DNA of 64,000 nt from Parascedosporium putredinis (Eukaryota; Ascomycota; Sordariomycetes; Microascales; Microascaceae): contig CASHTG010000016.1 of NCBI GenBank assembly GCA_949357655.1, positions 682,001 to 746,000 of the forward strand, read 5' to 3'. The notes beneath the pieces are model-generated. The model saw only the letters and a list, made by a program, of their open reading frames with translations. It was not told where the DNA came from and searched no databases. The position numbers were made by a program, and so were the translations under genes. Shown one piece after another: positions 25,926 to 36,687 of this stretch. The number at the start of each line of letters is the position of its first letter. The stretch's first letter is position 1.

Positions 25926-28458
25926 GGGTGGCGTGGGACAGGAAGGAGTTGTGGTTAGGGTCATTGATACCCTACCGCCGTTGTTTTGTCCCGCCTTCGT
26001 GATTATCGATGGCGGGAGAAGATGGATCCGGGCCAAATCGTGATGAACTCGAACGGTATCGGTCGATAGATGTCATGTCTCTTGGTATGGAAACGGTTTC
26101 TTGAAATTTATCTGGGGAAGGCAATAGCGGCGCGCGGCTTGGGCTTGATATCACTTGTTTCCGACTGGAAAAAATCCCGTTTCTTCACTGGGCGCTTGTC
26201 ATGCCCCCTTCTTTTTCTTCTCTTTTTCACAACCTTTGCCTTGGGCATTTTCCCCTCCCCGCATTTCCTGTCCATTTTGTCGCAGTCGGAACTTGATGTG
26301 CATGGGGAGGCTTCTTGTTTGTATGTCTATATCCCCGGCAGAGAAGCTTTCTGGGTTGGGTTACTTTCTTCCTTTGGCGTTTGTCGATTTCTTCGCTTCG
26401 GGTCGTAACTTTTTTCTCGACCCTTTTTTCACATTTTGGCTATACAGTTTGGGTTTGGGCAGTTCGGACATTTCGACATGCGCGACACCCGCAACCAACA
26501 TCTCATGCAACATCAACCGACAACTCAAAACACTCTCACACTTACAGACTCGCACTCAGAGCACACACACACCTTTCATTTTTTGTCAAGTCATATTTCC
26601 TTATATCCTAGTTTAGTCATCCGTCTTCGCATCGACGGTCCTCCATATTTCATATGTTTATCGAAACTCTTGATCATCTTTACTCAGTCTACTTTGCTTT
26701 CTTGTATCGTGCAAATGCCTTGCCCTCCTGGGTCTCGGGGCCCCGTAGTATTTCAGCCAAGCCTTAATCTCTAAAATTGGCTGTGGTTATGCAGAAGTTG
26801 GGGAACAAGGCTGGCTTAGGATGGTGGAGCCGGTTCCTTTGACATTGTTGCCCAATGCCGTCCACCTCTTTCCCCTACTTCTTTGCTCAACCATCATTTT
26901 CTCCCTTTTACAAGGCTGGATATGATATCTCGAAGACGGTCATGTGGGCGAGCCGGTTGTAGACGGCAAATGCCACCGCTCGTCCCGTCTTCTTACTTCG
27001 TGCCTTGCTTGAGGGGCAATATTAGCGAGTCTCTGTTGGGACGACGCTGCAATGTTGGTGAAGCGAAATAAGGACGGCGGGTGATAGTGGGTTAGGTTTT
27101 ATAACAACCAAAGATGAGGTGACAATGCATGAACTTTTTCTCGGAGAATAGTTTAATTCGATCTCTTTTTTTTTTTTTTTTTTTTCCTTCCTTTCTCGAT
27201 CTTTTACGTCTCCATGTGGTGCTTGAGAGCTCCAAGTAGGAAGGCCGAGCGCAACTGTGACGCGTATCGCGTAAGATTGCAATCTCGTCAGCGATGCGTG
27301 AGCCAGCCTGGCTAGGCTTGGGTGACATGCAATGGCATGCGGCGCGGCGCGTGGGGTAGGGTCGGCCCAATCCGGCGCGTCTGCGCCGGCCTTGCTCTCA
27401 CTGACACAACTCCGACATCGAGCTTCCTCAGGATAGTAATAAGAGTTCGATAAAACGAAAAGACTGAGAAGCATGATGCAGGGTGAAAGAGAGGAAAAAG
27501 GCTTGATGAGAGATGGACTCGCAAGGAGGGGACAATTATATCATTTCTTACTCCGTCCCGGAAACAAAAACACGAGGCCGAAGAGGGAGAGAGCGAGCGA
27601 CGGTTTCCTCAGCTGGGCATGTTTAAAATTTCTGTTTCAATGCATGACTGCACCTTCCTTTTTTCTGGTTCGCGATGCCGTGTCTTTTGGTTGGCCAACA
27701 CTAAGCAGGAAGCTCTCTCTTTGCTTCCCCGCTTATTACTGCTTTGTTGGAAGGTGGGAAGTAGAGGTCACAGAGACACAGGTACAAAGGTACATTGGTT
27801 GGTTGTTCACCCCTGGCAACCACAGACCTCCACAAGAACACGGCAGGAGGTCCAACCCTTTTCTGAACCCCATCTTATTATCCTTCCTCCAGAACGATAG
27901 GATAAGGCACTACAACTTGTTCCTGCATATCCACCGCTGTTCCCCACCAAGAAGAAGAAACAAAAAACACCAACGCCTTTTTCCTTCTTCACCGACTGAA
28001 CTTCTCTCAGTGAGCCATCCCCTCGGCAATCTCTCTGCAGAAGCAAGGTGCGAGATACTTGGCCGACAGACTTCCTCACCCTGTGAGACGAGACACCTTT
28101 GTTTATTCCCCACCTGGTCTGCGCATGTCTCTGCCCCGAGAGATATATAGCAGTAGCCCGCAGGGAATCCCGCACGAGTTCTCCCTCCCTCCCTCAAGGA
28201 TCCCATAGACGCGTCAGTCCGAGTTTCTTCTCACTCGCCCATCCTCCTCTTGCAGGAGGAGATGAACGACTCCGCAGAGAACAGACGTACAACACAGACC
28301 AGACGAGCAGCGTAGCGAGACTGGAACCTCCCCGCGAGATTTCGAGCACGTCTAACGAGAGACACAAACGAACGTACAACTCTACCCTGAGCCCTGCCAG
28401 CTCAACTCCCTAAACCAAGAATATCTAGCCTCAAGCACGCCTCTGTCATTTGCACAGG
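25926..28458. other. Intergenic region between veA and the polyglutamine gene
   Basis: About 2.5 kb between two genes on the same strand, so it should hold the veA 3' end and the next promoter. It includes a run of 20 T (27166-27185) and C/T-rich sequence from about 27900 to 28260. No frame here shows a recognisable domain. A GCACAG directly before the downstream ATG resembles a 3' splice site and may mark a leader intron, but this is not proven. Confidence 0.5.
27166..27185. repeat. Run of 20 T
   Basis: Homopolymer followed by more pyrimidines, in the non-coding region after veA. Confidence 0.85.
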
Positions 28459-29856
28459 ATGGCGTCGTCAAATCGTCCAATTATACCTCCCCGCGGAGCC
28501 GATTTACCGAGGGTTCCATGAATGACCGGGTATCCGCAGCCCCCCAACCCACTTTCTCGGAGAAGAGCGGCCTCTGACCCGAGCGCGTCGCGACCCTTCA
28601 TCCTCGTCCTTGTCCTCCTCTGCCGAGTCGGCCACTGGCTCTGCGACCTCAGTCCCCACCGATTTTGGGTTTGGAGTCTCCTACGGACCATGCAACGATG
28701 AGGAGGAGACGGATCGGCCGCGTTCAGCAAGTGCCGCCTTCACGGCCGCACCCAAGGAGAAGAGGGGCTTCTTTGCTCCCCTATGGACTGGGCTCCGTGA
28801 TAAGTTTATTGGGAAGAAACAATCTAGGCCCATGAGCCTTGATGCCGGCACAGCCGCCGCTGCCGCTGCCGCGAGGGCCTCGGCCCGTCAACCTTTGCCG
28901 CCCCAACAGGCCCCACTCAGCCCATTACTATCAACGGCGTTAATCTCCCCGGTGGCGTCGGAAAGGAGCGCCCCACGAGGGAGGAAGTCATGGCCAGCTA
29001 TCATCAGCTTCTAGACTCGGGCTTCTTCGGCGCTCATGCTATCAAGTCAACGCGGCATCCCGGCGCAGGCGCGTCAGAGGCTCTTCTCTCAACGTCGTTA
29101 CCAAGCCAGCGACCTGGAGGCCCTCCTACGGAATTCTCCCCACATCCTTTCGAGACCTCAGCTCCCGACCATTTACTCGCCTGCTCGTACGCGCATGGCA
29201 CCCCCGACTCGCCGCACAAGACGCCACAGAAGTCGCCCTCTCGCCGACCCCTTACCGCAACGACACCTGAGCGGCCTACCACAGCGCCAACTCCCGAGTC
29301 GCGCGGCAAGAAGCGCGCTCACGATGAGCGTGAAGACGAAGAGGCTGCGACACCGCGCCCCACCCGCAAGCTCCGTAAGACTACGCGCAGCATCGCCGAC
29401 TTTGCCCTCCCTCGTATCAAGCGCTACCGTGCTACGGAATCCGCGCAATCCCCCAGCTCCCGCACCTATGCGTCCCCTAGCCGCCGTCGGTGGGGCACGC
29501 TCGCCCGAGGCGTCCGGGTTCGGCCTTAGCACCATTGATTCCCAGTCTATCGTCAAGTCGGTGGGAGGAATCCTCGTGCGCAGGTCCTTCTCGGGTTCCA
29601 GCCAGACGAACAAGCTTGCCAAGCGACCTGCCAGCAGCAGCGGTGGAGGTAGCCGGCCAGGTTCGAGCCGAGTTCCCACGCGCGAGCTGACCATAAGTGG
29701 ACCAGTCTCCTCCGTTGTCAAGCTTGAGCCCGGCAAGTTTGATGCTCTACAGTCAGGCCAGGCCACCGATATCGAGAGCCTTGGCGGCAAAGTCATTGCC
29801 ACGGGTGTACCTTGGGGCCGTCTCGCGCAGCAGCAACAAGAAGAGCTGGAGAGAAT

Positions 29857-29887
<31 letters not shown>

Positions 29888-30093
29888 GCTGGTGGCCAGG
29901 GAGTTAGCCCCATCCAACAGCAACAGGGGCGTCGCAGGAATGGTCCCTTGAGCGTACGACCGGATGCGAATAGGGAATTCCCTCGGTACCGACCATCCCA
30001 GCACAGTTTAAGAGCCCGCTGCAACGGAACCCGGTCTCGAGAGCTCGCGGCGAGAACGAAGATGTCGAGATGACGTTTTATATTGATCACTGA
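28459..30093 (+). CDS. Serine/proline-rich polyglutamine protein, function unknown
   Basis: I do not recognise a named family. The ATG at 28459 opens MASSNRPIIPPRGADLPR, and the probable end is the TGA at 30091, giving GENEDVEMTFYIDH at the C-terminus. Between them are GFFAPLWTGLRDKFIGKKQS, INGVNLPGG, PTREEVMASYHQLLDSGFF, a basic stretch (GKKRAHDE, RPTRKLRKTTRSIADFALPR), SIVKSVGGILVRRSFSG and a polyglutamine tract. Charge and composition suggest a disordered, probably nuclear protein of about 547 residues. The frame breaks at GGG 28511-28513, C-run 28540-28545, CCCC 28911-28914, near 29055, CCCCC 29201-29205, within 29430-29510, and CCC 29980-29982; each is one or two bases short. I chose the reading that follows these runs because it ends in a coherent acidic tail. 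From memory, similar proteins occur in other Sordariomycetes, but I could not check this. Confidence 0.68.
29857..29888 (+). repeat. CAG/CAA tract coding for polyglutamine
   Basis: About ten consecutive Gln codons, mixed CAG and CAA, inside the unknown protein gene, just after ELERMQ. A shorter Gln-rich patch precedes it and another follows. Confidence 0.9.
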
Positions 30094-31863
30094 AACCCTG
30101 CAATGCTACGGGGAGTCTACCGAGGCCTCTCGCGGGGTTTGTAGCCCTCCCGGAGTAGGAGCTGTAGGTGGCGGTCTCCACAACTTGTGGAGGGTTCTGC
30201 GTATCATCGAACTAGGAGGCGGAAACGGGTGACGTGGTGGACGAAACCCGATTCAAAAAAGAAACCAACTTGGCGGACGACACTAACGCGATGCGATTAT
30301 GCTGGACCGGAGTTATACGTATTGACGACCATTGCAATGCTTCTCACGACTCTAATCAAAATAGCCTCAGAGAAACCCCAACTCTCATGAGGGTACGATT
30401 TCACGAAACATGAGATGCCAGGGAACGATTTGCTTATTCTAATTCCTTTTTCATCCAAGTTTCCTCCTTTATTCTTCCTATTGGAGTACGTCTTGACTGG
30501 CTCTGTTTGGATTCGCTCTTGGTCTTGGAAGTGGCCGGGGATGCTAATGCTGAGCGGCGCAATGCAAAGAAACGGCCCTTGAAAAACGCAACGAGGGCCG
30601 GGCCGGGTAACACAGGACCCACGGAGAGTCGTATTATGCGAGAGCCATCTATACCTGTCCATTTGCAGATGTGGATTCCCCTCCTGCATCGACTTTGCCT
30701 AACGCCCTCGCAAGGCAAGATGGCCAAGACACACACAAGCGAAGCGCTTTAACGATGTGATTTGGGCGCGTGTCCCTCTTCTTTTTCTGTACATTGTAAA
30801 CTTCTTTCCCCCTGGTTTTTTCAATTTTCTTTTTTTCCTTTTTGCCTCTTCCGACTTTTACCTACGTTTCTACGGATCTTTGACGGGGATTTGGGAAGGA
30901 GGCGACCGGGGTACGGGGAGTTTTGTTAGTTTTCTTCTTGTTTCGATTAATCTGTCTATTTCAGTGGAACTTTTTTGCCTTTTGCACGAAGAAGAAAGAA
31001 GAAGGACCAAGAACATGAGAAATTGTGCTACGTTTTCGTGACGGTGGGTTGTTTGAATGTCGTCTGATGCATTGAGGATTTATACACCTAGCTCGAAAGA
31101 GGCCATCTCCCTCTCATCGCTTCAAGATTGGTGTTAGCGCGGGAGGGGACGCTTATAGTAGCATGATGGGAGACAAGACCCTCGTTACTAATATTCACAG
31201 GCCAAACTGGCACAACACTTTGCATCTCGGCAAGCAAGCAAGGAGGCAACAGGGAGTTGATATAATCCAAGAAAATTGGGAGGACTTTAGGATTCGTGAT
31301 GATGATGGCGAGACAAGTTCTTTGCCCCAAACAAGCTAGAAGCTACCCGGTAAAACAACATTAAAGATCCTTTCTATAGGTAACCTAAAGATGAAAATAT
31401 GGAGAAACAGAAAAAAAGACCAAGGCCCTCCCATTCATCGTGACATCAGGAATGAGTAAAATGTGTAGTGTAGTGAATCAATCAAGAAATAGAGGTCGAG
31501 GGGTAGTAGGTGGTAGTAGCTGGGGGAAAGGGGGAGCGGTGCTATCTGGGGTGTAACATTGGGGGTTGGGCGGTGATAAAGAACAACAGCACCAAGCCTG
31601 ATGCTGACTGAGGTGGAACAAGCGAGTGACCGGGGAAGGGGGTTAATAAGAGGTCGAGAAAAGGAGAAGATGTGAAATAATCAAGATCCGGTCCGGTTGG
31701 GGTTCCAGACCTCGTCGTCGAAAAGAAAGCCGCACGCAGTCCATCTCAAGCCTTTGCTCCAGGGCTTGCTTGATGTGCGACGTGCGCGCTTCAGTGTTGT
31801 TGCCCGGTTCCCTGGCCACACTCAACACAAACATGATTCCAACACATGTCCGCTCCCACCCAA

Positions 31864-31906
<43 letters not shown>

Positions 31907-32217
31907 AGCTCTCCCCCATTAGAGCCCAATCTAAATCGTCCAAGACGATGGTCCAACGGCCCCGACGCCGTCGCGATGAGAAGAAAATTATTCCCGAAAT
32001 CCAGCGAGGCGACACGAAACCCGTTTTTCTCTTCTTCTTCCAAATCCCTTGCGGAAGAGAAACCATCTCTCTATAAACGTTTTCCTGTATTTCGTACCTT
32101 CCGAGTCCGGTTGTAACTATTGCTTTAGTGTTGTTGTGGATAAAGAGGTGTGCGTGTGTGGTTGGTGTGTGAGTGAGCGTCGGCGTGCACAAGTATTGGC
32201 ATAATGTAGTTCCTCAT
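30094..32217. other. Intergenic region between convergent genes
   Basis: About 2.1 kb between the 3' ends of the polyglutamine gene (plus) and SPT23 (minus). It should hold both terminators. It contains the CT repeat at 31867-31904 and otherwise unremarkable sequence. I see no gene. Confidence 0.55.
31867..31904. repeat. (CT)n microsatellite
   Basis: About eighteen CT units, downstream of the SPT23 stop codon. Confidence 0.9.
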
Positions 32218-35200
32218 CTAGAGAGGGTGCTTATTGAAAGAAAAAAATTGCCAGAAGAGGAGGGCGGCTATAGAACCTCGACAACTCTCTGCGGCAGCCC
32301 CAAACGAAGAGGAACCGGGGTTGGCCGGCTGTGTCGCCTTGAAGAGCGAAAGGACAAAGTTGCCAATGAAGCTAAATACTCCGGGAAGCGGCCGTAGAGC
32401 AGGACGCAAAGCATGGAAACAAGCAGCGGGATCTGTCAGACATTCTATGGTTAGTTATCGGCTAGCTCTCGAGACGGGACTCGGCTGGGGAGCGCTTCAG
32501 CATCGTGTGTGGTTCATGACTTACCCAAATGATGAACAAGTTCTTGTCGCTGCTCAGTCTCTTCAGCTTGGCTTCATGCGCTCGTAGGATATCAAGTTGC
32601 TGCTCCTTGGTGATGGCATTCTTTCGTCCAATCTTGAGTACACCTGGCTCCTCGTCCGCCACTTCCTCCTCTTCCTCTTCCTCCTCTTGTTCTTGTGCCG
32701 CCTCCGGCGCCTTCGCATCTTCCGTCTCGGCCTGGGCAGTCTTTAGATGTGTGGGCTGCATGGCGAGGGCTTCTTCCGCCGACCTAGCCTTCCTATCGCC
32801 TTCCTGCGACGGGTAGAGGTCCTCATACGAGGGCGGCAAAGTCTCTGAATCAGGAGTGCCAGGGCGCTGACCCGACATACCCGGTACCAACGCAGCTAGA
32901 CGTCGCATGAATTGCGCGTAGTAGATCGAGGCTTGGTTGTCCGCTTGCGGGCCCATGCCGGGGAATGCCGGCATCTGGGGCATCTGAGGCATCTGGGGAA
33001 TTTGAGGCATATGCGGCAGTTGAGGGAGGTTTTGCATGTAAACCGTCATTGCTTGCTGGAACTGCCTAAAGGCAGCCGCGGCAGCATTAGGGGATGCTGG
33101 TACTTCGGCAATCTCCTCGTCCGGCTGGCTGATGTGGCTCATATGAGTGTTGGTCCGACTCAAGTATCCGCGAGGCCTGGCGACTCCTAGGATACTCGAC
33201 CGGCGCATCTGGAGCACATCCTCTTCGTCAGCCTCCCTATCCGACTCCACGGCAGCATCCTCGTCGCTGCCGCTGCTATCGAACGATGAGTATTCGGCAC
33301 TGTCGTCATCGTACTCGGCATGGGCTGCTCCGAGGGCGCGGAGGTCGGGGCACGATTGGTCTTGGCCCCAGAGGGATCGAAGTGATGTTGAACTGCTGGC
33401 GGCGCTGCGCAGGGAGCCGACGCTCCGGCTCTTGGTGCGTCTGGCCACCCTTCGGAGGTCGCTGATGATGTCCTCCGACTCCGCCACATCCGCCGGCGTT
33501 AGGCCTCGTTTGCTCTTCAGCGTTGGGTCCGCGCCGGCGAGAAGCAGCCTCCTGACAATCTCCGGGTGATTACTCATGGCCGCAATGTGCATGGGACTGA
33601 AGCCGCCGTTATCGAGAGCGTCAACCTTGGCCCCACGGGCCACCAGCCCCGCCGCAAAGCGGTGGAAGCCAAGTGAGCACGCCAAGTGCAGCATTGTGTG
33701 GCCCGAGGAGATCTTGTAATCCCATTGAGCCTTGTACGGACTGTCGTCGAGGTCGATAAGTTCGAGACACTTCATGAGTTGGGTCTCGACATCATACGGC
33801 GCACTAGCTGAGCCGGAAGATGCGTTCGTGTAACCCGAGCCCGAGGAGCCGCCTCCATTTGCGCCGGCATTGGGTGGGAGGCCACGGTAGTTGAGGACGC
33901 GCATGGCAAAGTCCTTGACATCGCCGAGGTTGCCGTTCATCTTGCGGGCCAAAACTTCCATCGCTGAGCGCAGGAGCTTATCTTCATCATCGTCTAGGTA
34001 CTTGAATTTCTGGGGGTTGATCATGCTCTGCACGCCCGTCTGGTGCTGCGGGAAAGTGACGACCACCTCGCCGGGCACGGGGCAGGGGGAACAATGCAAA
34101 TCAAAATGTTATCTGCCCAGAAGTACGTAGCTGTCGCTTTCTGGTCTCCAAACATGACCTCTAACGCCCGGTGGAATCCAGTGCCGAGGATGGTGACCTC
34201 GTACCCACCAAGCTTGAGCCTTCGGAGGGCGTCACCTTGGTGATGGTAGGCAAGGGGGTTGCGTGTTGAGGAGATTGTTACCGAGTGAGGTCATAGCCGC
34301 TAGGTTAGCGCCGTTCGGGAGCATCTGGGCGAACTGAGACTGCATGGCAGCCGCGTTGAGGGCGTTATTGAAGCTGTTGGGGCTAGAGGCTCTGCTGGCG
34401 TGTGTGGAGGCCGTTGCCGTAGAAAATCGATGGCGGAGCGCCAGGGTTTCGGCGTTGACGCCGACGGACGCGTTAGGCGAGAAGAAGGACTGGTCTTCCA
34501 TGTTCGGCGTCGAAGGTGCCGTGCCAAAAGGTTGCCGTTCGCCGAAGGGCTCCCTCCGGCGAACATGGATTCCTGGTTAGGGAAGGCCAAGGCGGCTTGG
34601 GCAAATGGCGACGTCGCCGTGGAGGGCGCAGCTGAGAGTTGGCTGGGTGGGGACGCAGTAATGGCCGTGTCTAGAGGTGTCATAGCCATGCTGACAGGTA
34701 GTTTGCCTGTGCTTGACTTGCGCTTCTTGGCGTGAGGCGCCGACAGGCTGCTAGGCGAGGCGGGGCGCGACAAAGGCCCCCGAGGCGCCGCGGAGGGCCG
34801 AGTGTTTGGCATCCGCCGGGCAGTCGGCGGCGGTCCGGTCTGCATGCGGCCCAGATCGGTGACTGACTGACTAGACCGGAACGGGGTTGGTTGTGCCATG
34901 CCGTTCGAGGCCGGCTGCAAATCGGAGCCGAGCGTGCTCTTTGCGGAGGCCAGAGCGCCGATGCCGTTAGCGGACGGGTTCTGGCTTGCCCGGGATGAGA
35001 TCTGAGTGCTAGAGGGGACGGGCCTGAGGGCGGAAGGTGATTCTTGTGGTCGTCGGTAATCATGATGGACGGTGTCAACTCCTGGGCCAGGACGCGGCCG
35101 AGATGGTCTCGAATGGTGAAGATGACTTGGAACCCCATCTTCTCCTGTTGATGGCGACAGTAGCAGGCGATGCGCATCGGGAGCTCGATCACGGTCGCGC

Positions 35201-36687
35201 CCGTTACGGGGTCGGGCTTGGGAAACTCGCGAATCTCGTGGGTGTTGAAAACGACGACTCGGCGCCATTCCTCGGCCTTCCAGATGCCCTCCTCGTCCGG
35301 CTTCTTCACCTTTTTCCGTTCCGATCGTTTTCTCTCACGGTCGATACAGTTGGTGCAGATCCAGACCTCGCCGCCGTTTAAAGGTTTGTCGTCGTCCGTC
35401 TCCTTTTCGGGCTTCGCATCGTTAAAGCCAGAGTTAGGGCCTTCCCTAGCCCTTTTCATCGCCCGCATCCTCATCTCATCATTTTCCATAGCACTGGTGC
35501 ACACAAGCATGGTGTGTAGGTCAAGCGTGTCAGGCGAGGGTACATAAGAAACCTTGGACCATAGCTTAGGCTTGGAAACGGTATGTTTAGGGAGGTGGAG
35601 CTTCGCAACGCCGGGTGGGAGGCGGGAGAAGACCGTCTTGAGGTGGATCTGAGTCTCAACTCGTGTCTTGGGAGGCATGCCCTCCCTATCAAAGGTTAGG
35701 AACGGCTGATTAGCGCCGAGTACGTCGAGGGCCCCTTGAGGCACGGACATAAAGGTCGGAAACTGGGCCAAGACCATGGCCTGGCTCGCGGCGACGGGGT
35801 TCGTGGCGAACGCGTGGGAGAGATGATTCGCCGTCGCGGGACTGAGGTGGTGAGGCCAGGTCGGCGCACCATTGGCCTGATGGTGCATCATCATCTGCCT
35901 CGGGTCATGGAAATCCATCTGACCATTCGGCGACGAGGCGTTGCTTGCAAAGGCATTCGAATGGGGCGATACCTCTCTCGATGAGATTTTGAACGAGTGT
36001 TGCTACACGAGGGTTAGAGTTCAGCCCCCAAACAGAACGCCAGCAAGAAGAGTAAAAAGAGGTAAAGGATGAGGGAGTATAGAGGGGATATAAAGATAAT
36101 ACGAAAAACAAAATAAAAGATAAAATAAGATAGGAGGGGAAGGGGGCGCAACTATGTAACATACAGATCGGCTCTTGTGGTGAGGCCTCGATTTTGACGA
36201 TCGACCGTTCGCCACGAGTTGGGTTTTCGGTACCTCACTGGGGCTGCTCGACGCCCTAGCAAAGTCAAATGACTGGTTCATAAATTCATCTTCGTCGAAA
36301 GCGCTTTCCATCTCGAGCGGGGGTGCCGAAGGTCTGGTCGTTCGGAGTGTCAAATAATTGATCGTTCAACGCATTGTGAAAGGCCCCGTCCTCCATGCTG
36401 ATGTCATTCATCATGGCGGAATCCATCGGCCCGGTCTTGGAAGAGGCTTCGCTACTCGCTCGTTTCGAAGAAGAAGAGTCGGAGAGGGATTCTTCTTGGT
36501 AGCTCTCGTGGAAAACAAAGGAATTTGCGGACTCGGGGTTGTTGAGAAAGTTGTCGTTATTGCTGGCAGGCAAGGGTTTTGTGAAGTCGAGACTCGAGGG
36601 ATCCAGCGTTTGCTCTTCATCTAGACCGCGAAAGCTAAAGGTCTCCATGTCGAAAAGAGTCAAGTCTGGGTCTTCTGACGGAGGCAT
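32218..36687 (-). CDS. SPT23: SPT23/MGA2-like membrane-tethered transcription factor
   Basis: Homologue of yeast Spt23/Mga2, ER-anchored factors that sense membrane lipid saturation, are released by ubiquitin/proteasome processing and activate the fatty-acid desaturase OLE1. Exons are 36687-36165, 36002-32525 and 32432-32218. The N-terminus is acidic and disordered. Next comes the conserved region (LTFDREGMPPKTRVETQIHL, KLWSKVSYVPSPDTLDLHTM, EVWICTNCIDRERKRSERKK, RIACYCRHQQEKMGFQVIF). After a Ser/Pro linker come an IPT/TIG domain (YEVTILGTGF, LEVMFGDQKATATYFW, PGEVVVTF), ankyrin repeats (GHTMLHLACSLGFHRFAAGL, NGGFSPMHIAAMSNHPEIVR), a Met/Pro/Gln repeat and a C-terminal membrane segment (NLFIIWIPLLVSMLCVLL). 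Seven sites are short of bases (36319-36323, about 35041, 34526-34529, 34254-34258, 34204-34206, 34079-34082, 32374-32376). With these restored every exon closes in phase and the product is about 1,407 residues, normal for this fungal family. Confidence 0.9.
32962..33026 (-). repeat. Met-Pro-Gln tandem repeat inside SPT23
   Basis: Degenerate 9-bp repeats encode PHMPQIPQMPQMPQMPAFPG in the linker between the ankyrin repeats and the membrane anchor. Confidence 0.85.
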
